Source: Planctomycetaceae bacterium
GTDB taxonomy: Bacteria; Planctomycetota; Planctomycetia; Planctomycetales; Planctomycetaceae
Direction of reading: 5' to 3'
NCBI GenBank assembly: GCA_029259875.1
Contig: JAJDEK010000403.1
Coordinates: 1-5,106, forward strand
DNA: 5,106 nucleotides
Below, piece by piece: positions 1 to 4,814 of the stretch. How positions within the stretch are numbered: position 1 is the stretch's first letter; each line of letters opens with the position of its first letter. The position numbers and the translations under genes are program-made. The notes below the pieces were generated by a model that was not told the origin of the DNA, searched no databases, and worked only from the letters and a program-made list of their open reading frames with translations.

Positions 1-67
1 ATGAGTCCAATTGGCGGTTCACAGGCTCCAAATTCGATTCAATTCGATGAATTAACGGTCGCAAGGT

Positions 68-96
68 TTGACGGGTGCAAAAAACTCCGATACTAT
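68..96 (+). promoter_or_regulatory. Candidate sigma70-type promoter for rpsB
   Basis: TTGACG at 68-73 (five of six matches to TTGACA) is followed after a 17-base spacer by TACTAT at 91-96 (four of six matches to TATAAT, keeping the first T-A and the last A-T). The spacing is ideal. It would start transcription near 102-104 and give rpsB a leader of about 150 bases. A weaker alternative, TTGGAT (128-133) with TAAATT (152-157) at 18 bases, lies downstream. The call rests only on matches to the general bacterial consensus; there is no experimental support and planctomycete promoters may differ. Confidence 0.4.
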
Positions 97-133
97 CCAA
101 GCAAGAGCACTTCGCGGTGTTTTTCGCTTGGAT
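95..133 (+). other. Long imperfect hairpin upstream of rpsB
   Basis: ATCCAAGC (95-102) pairs perfectly with GCTTGGAT (126-133). The stem continues inward past a single bulged C125: AAGAGCAC (103-110) pairs with GTGTTTTT (117-124), including two G-U pairs, leaving the 6-base loop TTCGCG. That makes about 16 pairs. The G-U pairs favour the + strand transcript, because on the minus strand they become C/A mismatches. No free U-tract follows the stem, so it is not a textbook terminator. It overlaps the -10 box of the candidate promoter at 68-96, so it could be the end of an upstream transcript, a leader structure of a transcript starting further upstream, or a DNA operator. Confidence 0.5.
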
Positions 134-206
134 TGCGCATAATTCGTTTTGTAAATTATGTTGTCGCCTTCAATAGCTAAGTCTATTGATTGTATCTATT
201 TAAGAA

Positions 207-227
207 CGTGACCCATCGAAGGTCATG
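207..227 (+). promoter_or_regulatory. Stem-loop in the rpsB leader
   Basis: CGTGACC (207-213) pairs with GGTCATG (221-227), with one G-U pair and a 7-base loop CATCGAA. It ends 13 bases before the rpsB SD sequence (AAGAGGAG, 241-248). Ribosomal protein S2 is known to autoregulate its own mRNA leader in gammaproteobacteria. A compact hairpin here could serve the same purpose, but there is no recognised match to a described S2-binding leader motif, so the function is inferred from position only. Confidence 0.35.
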
Positions 228-255
228 TGCCCATTAAAAAAAGAGGAGTTTGTAA

Positions 256-1008
256 ATGTCAGATTTAGTAGTGAAAGAAATTCTTGAAGCGGGTGTCCAC
301 TACGGCCATAAGACCAGTCGTTGGAATCCTAAAATGCGTCCTTATATCTATGGGCGTCGGAATCAAATTCATATTATCGATTTAAAAGAGACCGTGCGTG
401 GCATCATGCGTGGTAAACGCTATTTGGAGCGGGTTGCTTCTCAGGGTAGTTTAATTCTGTTTGTGGGAACCAAAAAACAGGCACAGGGCCCCATTAAAGA
501 AGCGGCAACCGCCAGTGGAATGCCTTACGTTACCGAACGCTGGTTGGGAGGGGCTTTAACGAACTTCCGAACTGTTCGTGGCCGGTTGAAACGCCTGGAA
601 GAATTAGAATCGTTTGACGAAACAGGCGAAATTAATTCTTACTCCAAAAAGATGCAGTCTACTTTGCTGCGTGAAAAGCGAAAAGTATTCCGCAATCTAA
701 ACGGGATTCGCTCCATGAACCGTTTACCTGAAGCTTTGGTCGTTGTTGATCCGACTAAGGAAAAGAATGCTGTCCATGAAGCACACATCTTGGGAATCAA
801 GGTTGTGGGGCTGATCGATACCGATTCAAATCCCGATGAAGTCGATCTGCCCATTCCTGGAAATGACGACAGTATTCGCTCAATTCGGTTGGTGATGAAC
901 CAGTTGGCGTCTGCTATTATCAAAGGTAAAGGCGCGCTACCGGATACTGGTAAAAAAGATGATAGCGAAACTGGTGAAGAAGAACATAAACCAGTTCCTT
1001 CACTATAA
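256..1008 (+). CDS. rpsB: 30S ribosomal protein S2
   Basis: S2 is a late-assembling protein of the small ribosomal subunit; it binds at the head-body junction near S1 and helps position mRNA. The 250-residue product is close to the usual family length (241 in E. coli). The N-terminal block [16 protein letters not shown] (residues 12-27) is the first S2 signature. The block from about 165 to 206 (DPTKEKNAV...EAHILGI...LIDTDSNP...[10 protein letters not shown]) is the second. GTKKQA (71-76), [10 protein letters not shown] (95-104) and the coiled-coil hairpin segment around 110-150 also fit. The tail beyond residue 230 is hydrophilic and acidic (DDSETGEEE), as often seen in variable S2 C-termini. 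The ATG at 256 has a strong SD, AAGAGGAG at 241-248, with 7-base spacing. It is followed by tsf after a 148-base structured spacer, the usual bacterial gene order. Identification is secure. Confidence 0.98.
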   Translation: MSDLVVKEILEAGVHYGHKTSRWNPKMRPYIYGRRNQIHIIDLKETVRGIMRGKRYLERVASQGSLILFVGTKKQAQGPIKEAATASGMPYVTERWLGGALTNFRTVRGRLKRLEELESFDETGEINSYSKKMQSTLLREKRKVFRNLNGIRSMNRLPEALVVVDPTKEKNAVHEAHILGIKVVGLIDTDSNPDEVDLPIPGNDDSIRSIRLVMNQLASAIIKGKGALPDTGKKDDSETGEEEHKPVPSL

Positions 1009-1031
1009 GAAAAATGCCACTAACAGATTGT

Positions 1032-1082
1032 GATGTTGATATCTGCTGATCAGTTTGATCGACTGACCAGCAGATAGACATC
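1032..1082 (+). other. Large intergenic stem-loop between rpsB and tsf
   Basis: TATCTGCTG (1040-1048) pairs with CAGCAGATA (1068-1076). After one A/C mismatch the stem continues with TCAGT (1050-1054) pairing ACTGA (1062-1066), closing a 7-base loop TTGATCG. A lower stem, GATGT (1032-1036) with ACATC (1078-1082), extends it past a small asymmetric internal loop. No U-tract follows (the next bases are GAACAAAAAATATAG), so it is not a canonical intrinsic terminator. It begins 24 bases after the rpsB stop. Likely roles are mRNA stabilisation of the rpsB 3' end, partial attenuation, or a processing site; none is shown by the sequence alone. Confidence 0.6.
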
Positions 1083-1113
1083 GAACAAAAAATATAGAAT
1101 CAGACTAGCATTA

Positions 1114-1139
1114 AAAGCAATTGAAAGACTAATTGCTTT
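1114..1139 (+). promoter_or_regulatory. Hairpin abutting the tsf ribosome binding site
   Basis: AAAGCAATT (1114-1122) pairs perfectly over nine bases with AATTGCTTT (1131-1139); G1123-U1130 can add a tenth pair, leaving the loop AAAGAC. It ends one base before the tsf SD sequence AAAGGAG (1141-1147). The loop-side GAAAG (1123-1127) could instead pair with CTTTC (1136-1140), so two mutually exclusive folds touch the SD. Translational tuning of tsf relative to rpsB is a reasonable inference but unproven. Confidence 0.5.
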
Positions 1140-1140
1140 C

Positions 1141-1147
1141 AAAGGAG
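1141..1147 (+). promoter_or_regulatory. Ribosome binding site that fixes the tsf start
   Basis: AAAGGAG lies 9 bases before the ATG at 1157. The reading frame is open further upstream to a TTG at 1133, but that TTG sits inside the 3' arm of the preceding hairpin and has no SD. The ATG also gives the expected MAEITAAAVKALRE start of EF-Ts. The start at 1157 is therefore preferred. Confidence 0.85.
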
Positions 1148-1156
1148 ATTACAGAG

Positions 1157-1993
1157 ATGGCTGAAATTACAGCTGCAGCCGTGAAAGCATTGCGTGAGAT
1201 TACTGATTTACCCATGATGGCTTGTAAGAAGGCATTACAGACAGCAGAAGGAGATCAGGAAAAAGCGATTGAAATTCTGCGTGAAGAAGCAGGTAAAATT
1301 CAGCTAAAACGTAGTGGAAATGACACGACAGAAGGCCGAGTCACAATTCTTTCCAGTGAAGATAATTCGCAAACTGTTATGCTGGAAGTTGTCTGTGAAT
1401 CTGCTCCTGTTGCAGGTGGAGAAGATTTAGTCAATTTTTCAAATGCTTGTGTTGCGCAGCTGTTAGCGAACCCGAATGTCAATTCGGTTGAAGAACTAAT
1501 GGCACTGCCTTCTGAAAAATCACCTGGTAAGACATTAAATGATGATTTCATGGATATGCTCAATAAAATTCGTGAAAAGATTGTTGTTTCGCGAATTGCA
1601 CGTTCTGAAGGTCCCACGGGCGGCTATGTCCATCATGATGGCAAAACTGGAGTCTTATTTCAGGCAGCTGGAGAGACGGCTGATGCTGAATTGTTAAGAG
1701 GGGTCGCAATGCATATTGCGGCATTAAAACCAGCGGCTGTTACTGAAAGCGAGCTTGATCCTGCATTGGTCCAGGCAGAACGAGATAGGTTGGTTGCAGA
1801 AGCAAAAGCTACAGGCAAGCCTGATAATATCATTGACAAAATTGTTGATGGTCGTATGAAAACATTCTTTGTTGAGCATGGAGTATTGAATTATCAACCC
1901 TATGCAGTTGACGATTCAAAAACAGTCAGCCAGGCTTTGGCCGAAAAAGGTCTGGAAGCTGTTTCGTTTACTCGTTCAAGCATCGGTGATTAA
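1157..1993 (+). CDS. tsf: Elongation factor Ts
   Basis: EF-Ts is the cytoplasmic nucleotide exchange factor that releases GDP from EF-Tu. The product has 278 residues (E. coli 283). The N-terminal UBA-like domain (about 1-55) shows MAEITAAAVKALRE and the hallmark TDLPMMACKKAL (16-27), followed by a GDQEKAIEILRE helix. The core dimerisation domain carries EVVCESAPVA (77-86), IVVSRIARSEGP (142-153), GYVHHDGKTGVL (156-167) and MHIAALKP (185-192). The C-terminal part has GKPDNIIDKIVDGRMKTF (220-237), QPY (247-249) and SKTVSQAL (254-261). The most unusual point is the core motif: E. coli and most bacteria have C-x-TDFVA here, with Asp80 and Phe81 reaching into EF-Tu, whereas this protein has CESAPVA and lacks both residues. 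Every other block is intact, so the gene is judged functional; I recall the same form in other planctomycetes but cannot check. It is followed by a strong terminator. Confidence 0.97.
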   Translation: MAEITAAAVKALREITDLPMMACKKALQTAEGDQEKAIEILREEAGKIQLKRSGNDTTEGRVTILSSEDNSQTVMLEVVCESAPVAGGEDLVNFSNACVAQLLANPNVNSVEELMALPSEKSPGKTLNDDFMDMLNKIREKIVVSRIARSEGPTGGYVHHDGKTGVLFQAAGETADAELLRGVAMHIAALKPAAVTESELDPALVQAERDRLVAEAKATGKPDNIIDKIVDGRMKTFFVEHGVLNYQPYAVDDSKTVSQALAEKGLEAVSFTRSSIGD

Positions 1994-2008
1994 TCATCTG
2001 AAAACAGG

Positions 2009-2043
2009 ACGCATGTGTGCTGATAGCGCGCATGCGTTTTTTT
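2009..2043 (+). terminator. Intrinsic terminator after tsf
   Basis: ACGCATGTGTGC (2009-2020) pairs with GCGCGCATGCGT (2026-2037) over 12 pairs including two G-U, with the 5-base loop TGATA. The stem runs directly into seven T residues (2037-2043). It starts 15 bases after the tsf stop codon. The G-U pairs support a + strand RNA. This is the best terminator in the window and implies that rpsB-tsf transcription mostly ends before pyrH. Confidence 0.9.
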
Positions 2044-2055
2044 ATATTTACGATG

Positions 2056-2082
2056 TTGACTTTTTGTTAGTGTCATTAAAAC
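2056..2082 (+). promoter_or_regulatory. Weak candidate promoter for pyrH
   Basis: Because a terminator precedes it, pyrH should have its own promoter between about 2044 and 2092. TTGACT at 2056-2061 matches five of six -35 bases. The best -10 nearby is TAAAAC at 2077-2082, with a short 15-base spacer and a poor match. The location is argued from context more than from the sequence. Confidence 0.2.
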
Positions 2083-2092
2083 CAACAGACAA

Positions 2093-2098
2093 TGAGGA
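2093..2098 (+). promoter_or_regulatory. Ribosome binding site that fixes the pyrH start
   Basis: TGAGGA at 2093-2098 lies 8 bases before the ATG at 2107. An in-frame ATG at 2092 overlaps this SD and has no SD of its own (upstream bases are AAACCAACAGACA), so 2107 is the better start. Confidence 0.7.
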
Positions 2099-2106
2099 TT
2101 CCACGG

Positions 2107-2874
2107 ATGACTGATTCTCCCGCTCCCTTACTTAAGTCTGCTTATAAGCGTGTTCTGCTCAAGTTGAGTGGTGAAGTATTCTGCCGCGATGGAGAAGGTG
2201 GAATCAGTATGTCTGAATTGGAGTCGATTTCTGCTCAAATTAAACGACTCGTTGATTCAGGAGTCGAATTAGCAATTGTGTGTGGTGGCGGAAACATTCT
2301 GCGAGGAAAGCAATTTTCTTCTTCAAGCGTAGCCAGTAATCCAGCAACAGCACATTATATGGGTATGTTGGCGACTGTGATTAACGGTTTGGCGTTGCAG
2401 GACGCGTTAGAAATGGCAGGCGTGCCCACGCGGTTACAAACCGCAATTCGGATGGAAGGTGTTGCAGAACCGTTTATCAGAAGACGTTGCATTCGTCATC
2501 TGGAAAAAGGGCGTGTTGTCATTCTAGCAGCAGGAACTGGTAGTCCTTTTGTGACTACTGATACTGCGGCCGCTTTACGCTCCCGAGAAATTGACGCAGA
2601 TATTCTCTTAAAGGCAACCAAAGTTGATGGTATCTATTCAGACGATCCAGAGAAAAACCCACACGCAGTTCGTTTTTCAGAGATCAGCTATCAAGATGTT
2701 CTGCATAAGAATCTGCAGGTAATGGATGCACAGGCATTGCATCATTGCATGGAACACGGCATTCCCATTTTGGTATTCAACTTTCGCAAAGTGGGTAACA
2801 TTGAAAAAGCAGTCAGCGGTGAGAATATCGGAACGCGTGTGCTTCCCACTGTGGAATCCCGGACCGAAGGGTAA
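2107..2874 (+). CDS. pyrH: UMP kinase (uridylate kinase)
   Basis: This cytoplasmic enzyme phosphorylates UMP to UDP with ATP in pyrimidine nucleotide synthesis. The bacterial type belongs to the amino acid kinase superfamily, acts as a hexamer, and is typically activated by GTP and inhibited by UTP. From the ATG at 2107 the product has 255 residues (E. coli 241), the extra length being mostly a polar N-terminal leader (residues 1-13) and a short C-terminal tail. Visible motifs are KLSGE (19-23, ATP phosphate binding), the GGGN loop (60-63) with LRG just after (65-67), [19 protein letters not shown] (83-101, UMP site and subunit contact), [16 protein letters not shown] (143-158) and [14 protein letters not shown] (168-181), followed by VMDAQAL (205-211). 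All key residues of the family appear present. It follows tsf as in most bacteria, but behind a terminator, and frr does not follow. Confidence 0.97.
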   Translation: MTDSPAPLLKSAYKRVLLKLSGEVFCRDGEGGISMSELESISAQIKRLVDSGVELAIVCGGGNILRGKQFSSSSVASNPATAHYMGMLATVINGLALQDALEMAGVPTRLQTAIRMEGVAEPFIRRRCIRHLEKGRVVILAAGTGSPFVTTDTAAALRSREIDADILLKATKVDGIYSDDPEKNPHAVRFSEISYQDVLHKNLQVMDAQALHHCMEHGIPILVFNFRKVGNIEKAVSGENIGTRVLPTVESRTEG

Positions 2875-2890
2875 ACGGGTACCCAGATCA

Positions 2891-2913
2891 GAACCGCGTT
2901 TTGGATTCGGTTC
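2891..2913. terminator. Weak hairpin between convergent pyrH and methyltransferase genes
   Basis: GAACCG (2891-2896) pairs with CGGTTC (2908-2913) around an 11-base loop, in the 73-base gap between the pyrH stop and the convergent methyltransferase stop. There is no U-tract on either side, so it may only slow polymerase or act with another factor. No better terminator is visible in this gap. Confidence 0.25.
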
Positions 2914-2947
2914 CGCGTGCTTGCGAAGAGTTTATAAAGCCCCGTGT

Positions 2948-3727
2948 TTATTTCTTGCGTAAGATAAATACAACATCTTCAGTTCGCGCGTCGATTTCAA
3001 TGGCAAAGTCCATTTCATACATGAAGTCATAAAGTTCGATCACTTCTAGCTCGGGCACCTTTGATAGTAATGCTTCGAATTGTGGTGCTGTATAGGTTCT
3101 GTAGTCCATCGTATCAAAAAGTTGAAATTGACGAGTTGGTGTATAAACATCAAACGTCATTTCGAGATGCTCATTTCGTTTCTTAAGATCGGTTTTAATC
3201 GATTGCATATGCGAATTGATCGAGAGATTGCCTCTGCGTGCTGACCAGCTTTCACTTTGCATTGGTTCGCCAACTGTGGGGGTCAGGTGGAGTCCCAAAA
3301 TATAAAGTCCACCCGGTGCGAGTGCGTCAGCCACGCATTTCAAATGATTCTCTGCGGCTGTTTCTGTGGGAAGATGGCGAAAACTGTTGATTGTGTTAAA
3401 CGCTGCATCAACTGGTTTTTTCAGTTTGAAATCTGACATATCACCCAAAACAGCAGAACGGGGAAAGCCAGATCGTTCTAAGCGATCATTGCAGTATCTT
3501 ATGGCATGTTCATTCAGGTCATTACCTGCAACTTTAAAACCCGCCTGCGCAAGTTTTATCAGCAAGCGTCCAGTACCACAGGCTGGTTCGAAGACTTTTG
3601 CTACTTTTCTCGTAGCGTGTTTTTCAAAACAGTTTTGTAAGAAATCAAATTCAGCTTTCCAGTCATCACCAAAAATTAAGTCATAGTATTTTGGGTAGTC
3701 GTAAAGGTGCCCTTTGATGATTTCCAT
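2948..3727 (-). CDS. Class I SAM-dependent methyltransferase, substrate unknown
   Basis: The 259-residue protein has a Rossmann-like SAM-binding core. Motif I is VFEPACGTGRLL (45-56), the glycine-rich loop after strand 1. GND at 68-70 ends strand 2, with Asp70 placed to bind the SAM ribose hydroxyls. GDMSDF (95-100) is the acidic strand-3 motif near the adenine. FNTINSFRHL (110-119) is the motif IV position, and ALAPGGLYILGLHL (135-148) is the helix and strand before the substrate region. The N-terminal YDYPKYYDLIFG (9-20) is typical of small-molecule-type Methyltransf_25 relatives. No extra RNA- or DNA-recognition domain, signal peptide or membrane segment is seen. The C-terminal part (about 185-259) is an antiparallel strand region ending FILRKK. 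The ATG has no clear SD (upstream TTAGAAACAATT), so expression may be low or SD-independent. It is convergent with pyrH and isolated by a terminator from the gene upstream. Family assignment is firm; substrate cannot be inferred. Confidence 0.88.
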   Translation of the reverse strand: MEIIKGHLYDYPKYYDLIFGDDWKAEFDFLQNCFEKHATRKVAKVFEPACGTGRLLIKLAQAGFKVAGNDLNEHAIRYCNDRLERSGFPRSAVLGDMSDFKLKKPVDAAFNTINSFRHLPTETAAENHLKCVADALAPGGLYILGLHLTPTVGEPMQSESWSARRGNLSINSHMQSIKTDLKKRNEHLEMTFDVYTPTRQFQLFDTMDYRTYTAPQFEALLSKVPELEVIELYDFMYEMDFAIEIDARTEDVVFILRKK

Positions 3728-3785
3728 AATTGTTTCTAACTAAAATATGTGTAGGAATTCATTGTGGTGTTGATAGAACGCCTGG

Positions 3786-3815
3786 ATTTGAGAGTACCAA
3801 GCTATATATGGTCAA
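3786..3815 (-). promoter_or_regulatory. Candidate promoter of the methyltransferase gene
   Basis: Read on the minus strand, TTGACC (3815-3810, five of six matches) is followed after 18 bases by TCAAAT (3791-3786, four of six). Transcription would begin roughly 50 bases before the start codon at 3727. The position is sensible because a terminator lies just upstream at 3857-3895. An inverted repeat (ATTTGAT 3816-3822, ATCAAAT 3845-3851) directly adjoins the -35 box and could be an operator. Both are guesses from sequence matching. Confidence 0.28.
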
Positions 3816-3856
3816 ATTTGATAAGGCGATCGCGATTGCAATTGATCAAATCGAAT

Positions 3857-3895
3857 AAAAAAGCCTTGAGCAGATGTTATAGCCTGCTCAAGGCT
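3857..3895 (-). terminator. Intrinsic terminator, minus strand
   Basis: On the minus strand, AGCCTTGAGCAG (3895-3884) pairs perfectly over 12 bases with CTGCTCAAGGCT (3873-3862) around a 10-base loop. The transcript then runs through six U residues (A-run at 3857-3862 on the + strand). It ends transcription of the gene at 4045-4503 about 150 bases after its stop codon. There is no T-run on the + side, so it is directional. Confidence 0.9.
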
Positions 3896-3961
3896 GATGT
3901 TCAACTGGAGATGAATTAACAATGTTAATCTAGTGCTTTGTCAAGCTTGAAATTGAGGGCT

Positions 3962-3997
3962 GGGAGTGTTGTTTACGTGCTCCGTTGTCGCACTCCC
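3962..3997 (-). other. Hairpin in the 3' untranslated region of the membrane-protein gene
   Basis: GGGAGTG (3962-3968) and CACTCCC (3991-3997) are perfect complements around a 22-base loop that can itself form a small ACG/CGT stem (3975-3977 with 3983-3985). It lies between the stop codon at 4045 and the terminator at 3857-3895 and has no U-tract. It may stabilise the mRNA 3' end or belong to a 3'-derived small RNA; neither is shown. Confidence 0.4.
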
Positions 3998-4044
3998 GTG
4001 ATATCCATCACCCCAAAATTCAAAAATGACACTCCACTAGTTAC

Positions 4045-4503
4045 TTAGAGCGACGAACTTTTTTGATCCGATTCCTGAACGAGATCGCCAGGGCCGTGAA
4101 CGTAGTCTACCGAGGGATCGATTCCCAGTCCGAGGTAAACTGAAATGGAATAATTTTTGAAGAACCCTTTCCAGGTATACTCTTTCATTTCTTTACACAT
4201 ATTTGTGTGTTTATCAGCGGGACGAGTTTGAACAACCGGAGATCCAACAATGTATTTTTCGATATCTGAGATACGCAGATCTTCATTGACTTCAAGCTTT
4301 TCGTTTTGTGCACTTTGCAGTGCAATGCCTGTTTCATTGGCGTGAGTTTGAGCATAAAAATCGACCATTGCCAGGCAGAAGGCAGTGAGTCCTAATGTCC
4401 AAACAGTTATTTTAGTCCCTGTATGATAAAAATTTGCTGTCAAATGTTTACGTGAGGGATAGGCGGTATGCGCTTCAGGAGCGTCAAATGAAATAGTAGA
4501 CAT
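4045..4503 (-). CDS. Small single-pass membrane protein of unknown function
   Basis: I do not recognise a named family. The 152-residue product begins with a polar segment containing several basic and His residues (1-30). One hydrophobic helix follows at about 32-50 (ITVWTLGLTAFCLAMVDFY), and then a soluble region of about 100 residues, probably outside the cytoplasmic membrane (inferred from the Arg/Lys/His before the helix and Asp48 at its end). The soluble part contains LRISDIEKYIVGSPV (76-90), a helix-then-G-x-P pattern, and YTWKGFFKNYSISVYLGLG (109-127), an alternating aromatic strand pattern. This arrangement loosely recalls small alpha/beta modules such as SmpA/OmlA, and similar short proteins are, as I recall, frequent in planctomycetes; this is inference. 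The tail (141-152) is Ser/Gln rich. The ATG has a good SD (AGAAAGG at 4517-4511, 7-base spacing). It has its own terminator, so it is probably a single-gene unit. Confidence 0.75.
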   Translation of the reverse strand: MSTISFDAPEAHTAYPSRKHLTANFYHTGTKITVWTLGLTAFCLAMVDFYAQTHANETGIALQSAQNEKLEVNEDLRISDIEKYIVGSPVVQTRPADKHTNMCKEMKEYTWKGFFKNYSISVYLGLGIDPSVDYVHGPGDLVQESDQKSSSL

Positions 4504-4523
4504 TTATGAGCCTTTCTAAATAT

Positions 4524-4544
4524 CCTACAAAAGGTGGGTGTAGG
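4524..4544 (-). promoter_or_regulatory. Inverted repeat just upstream of the membrane-protein gene SD
   Basis: CCTACA (4524-4529) and TGTAGG (4539-4544) are perfect complements separated by nine bases. The repeat lies six bases upstream of the SD (4511-4517) of the minus-strand gene, within its leader or promoter. It could be an operator or a small leader hairpin. Six-base arms are short, so chance is possible. Confidence 0.25.
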
Positions 4545-4622
4545 TTGGGGTGGGAAATCAAGGCGTTTCATTTTGATTTAGGTGGGGTTATGAAAGCGGG
4601 TGAATATTACCTCCTGTTGATT

Positions 4623-4649
4623 AAATTAACGATGTCGACGAGTTAATTT
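4623..4649. repeat. AT-rich inverted repeat around a GTCGAC palindrome
   Basis: AAATTAAC (4623-4630) and GTTAATTT (4642-4649) are perfect complements with an 11-base spacer that contains GTCGAC (4634-4639). A related ATTAAC core occurs again at 3915-3929 as ATTAAC-AAT-GTTAAT, and a half-site GATTAAC at 4654-4660. The symmetry would fit a dimeric regulator, but AT-rich repeats also arise by chance. Confidence 0.3.
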
Positions 4650-4814
4650 TTAGTGATTAACTTGGCTTTTCTAATTGCAATATGGCATGTAAGGCCTCTT
4701 GCTAAGAAAGCAGGCTAACAGTGGTTCTATGTTATGAGAATCAATAAGGGTTTGGCAAGTCATATTTAAGAAATTACATATGAGATGTGGTCGGATGGCC
4801 ATGTTTCGTTGTCT

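Larger units (their letters stand above)
3728..4044. other. 317-base non-coding gap between methyltransferase and membrane-protein genes
   Basis: No coding region is supported here. From left to right on the + coordinates it holds the methyltransferase leader and a candidate promoter (3786-3815), an inverted repeat ATTTGAT/ATCAAAT (3816-3822 and 3845-3851), a minus-strand terminator (3857-3895), the short inverted repeat ATTAAC-AAT-GTTAAT (3915-3929), the palindrome TCAAGCTTGA (3941-3950), and a GGGAGTG/CACTCCC hairpin (3962-3997). The right half is the 3' untranslated region of the gene at 4045-4503. Confidence 0.7.
4504..4814. other. 311-base non-coding gap upstream of the membrane-protein gene
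   Basis: No convincing gene is present. The left end carries the leader of the minus-strand gene, with inverted repeat CCTACA/TGTAGG (4524-4529 and 4539-4544) and a G-rich + strand tract (4533-4553). An AT-rich inverted repeat AAATTAAC/GTTAATTT (4623-4630 and 4642-4649) surrounds the palindrome GTCGAC. I could not find a convincing promoter for the gene at 4045-4503 or a terminator for the gene ending at 4815. Confidence 0.6.

Noticed and set aside
33..52. Two adjacent AATTCGAT repeats (period 10)
   Set aside because: Only two short AT-rich copies; no evidence of function.
1..180. Open frame of 59 codons from an ATG at the first base to TAA at 178-180
   Set aside because: The peptide has no recognisable pattern, its upstream SD region is outside the window, and the stretch overlaps the candidate rpsB promoter and a long hairpin. 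It is most likely leader or spacer DNA.
639..923. Antisense open frame within rpsB
   Set aside because: It lies wholly inside a conserved gene on the opposite strand and has no family resemblance; it is a coding shadow.
1133..1156. Upstream TTG start for tsf
   Set aside because: It lies within a hairpin arm, has no SD, and adds eight residues absent from the EF-Ts family; the SD at 1141-1147 serves the ATG at 1157.
1300..1617. Antisense open frame within tsf
   Set aside because: Shadow of tsf with low-complexity Ser-rich translation and no motif.
2092..2106. Upstream ATG start for pyrH
   Set aside because: It overlaps the SD of the ATG at 2107 and has no SD of its own.
3366..3686. Antisense open frame within the methyltransferase gene
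   Set aside because: Shadow of a gene whose SAM-binding motifs are clear on the other strand.
3826..3833. GCGATCGC, identical to the cyanobacterial HIP1 octamer
   Set aside because: Only one copy was noticed, and the gene content does not suggest a cyanobacterium; chance palindrome.
4606..4616. CAGGAGG on the minus strand, resembling a strong SD
   Set aside because: No start codon follows at usable spacing on that strand.
4590..4646. 18-codon open frame starting ATGAAAGCGGG after a GGTGGGG stretch
   Set aside because: Very short, SD-like bases too close to the ATG, and it overlaps an AT-rich inverted repeat; no support for translation.
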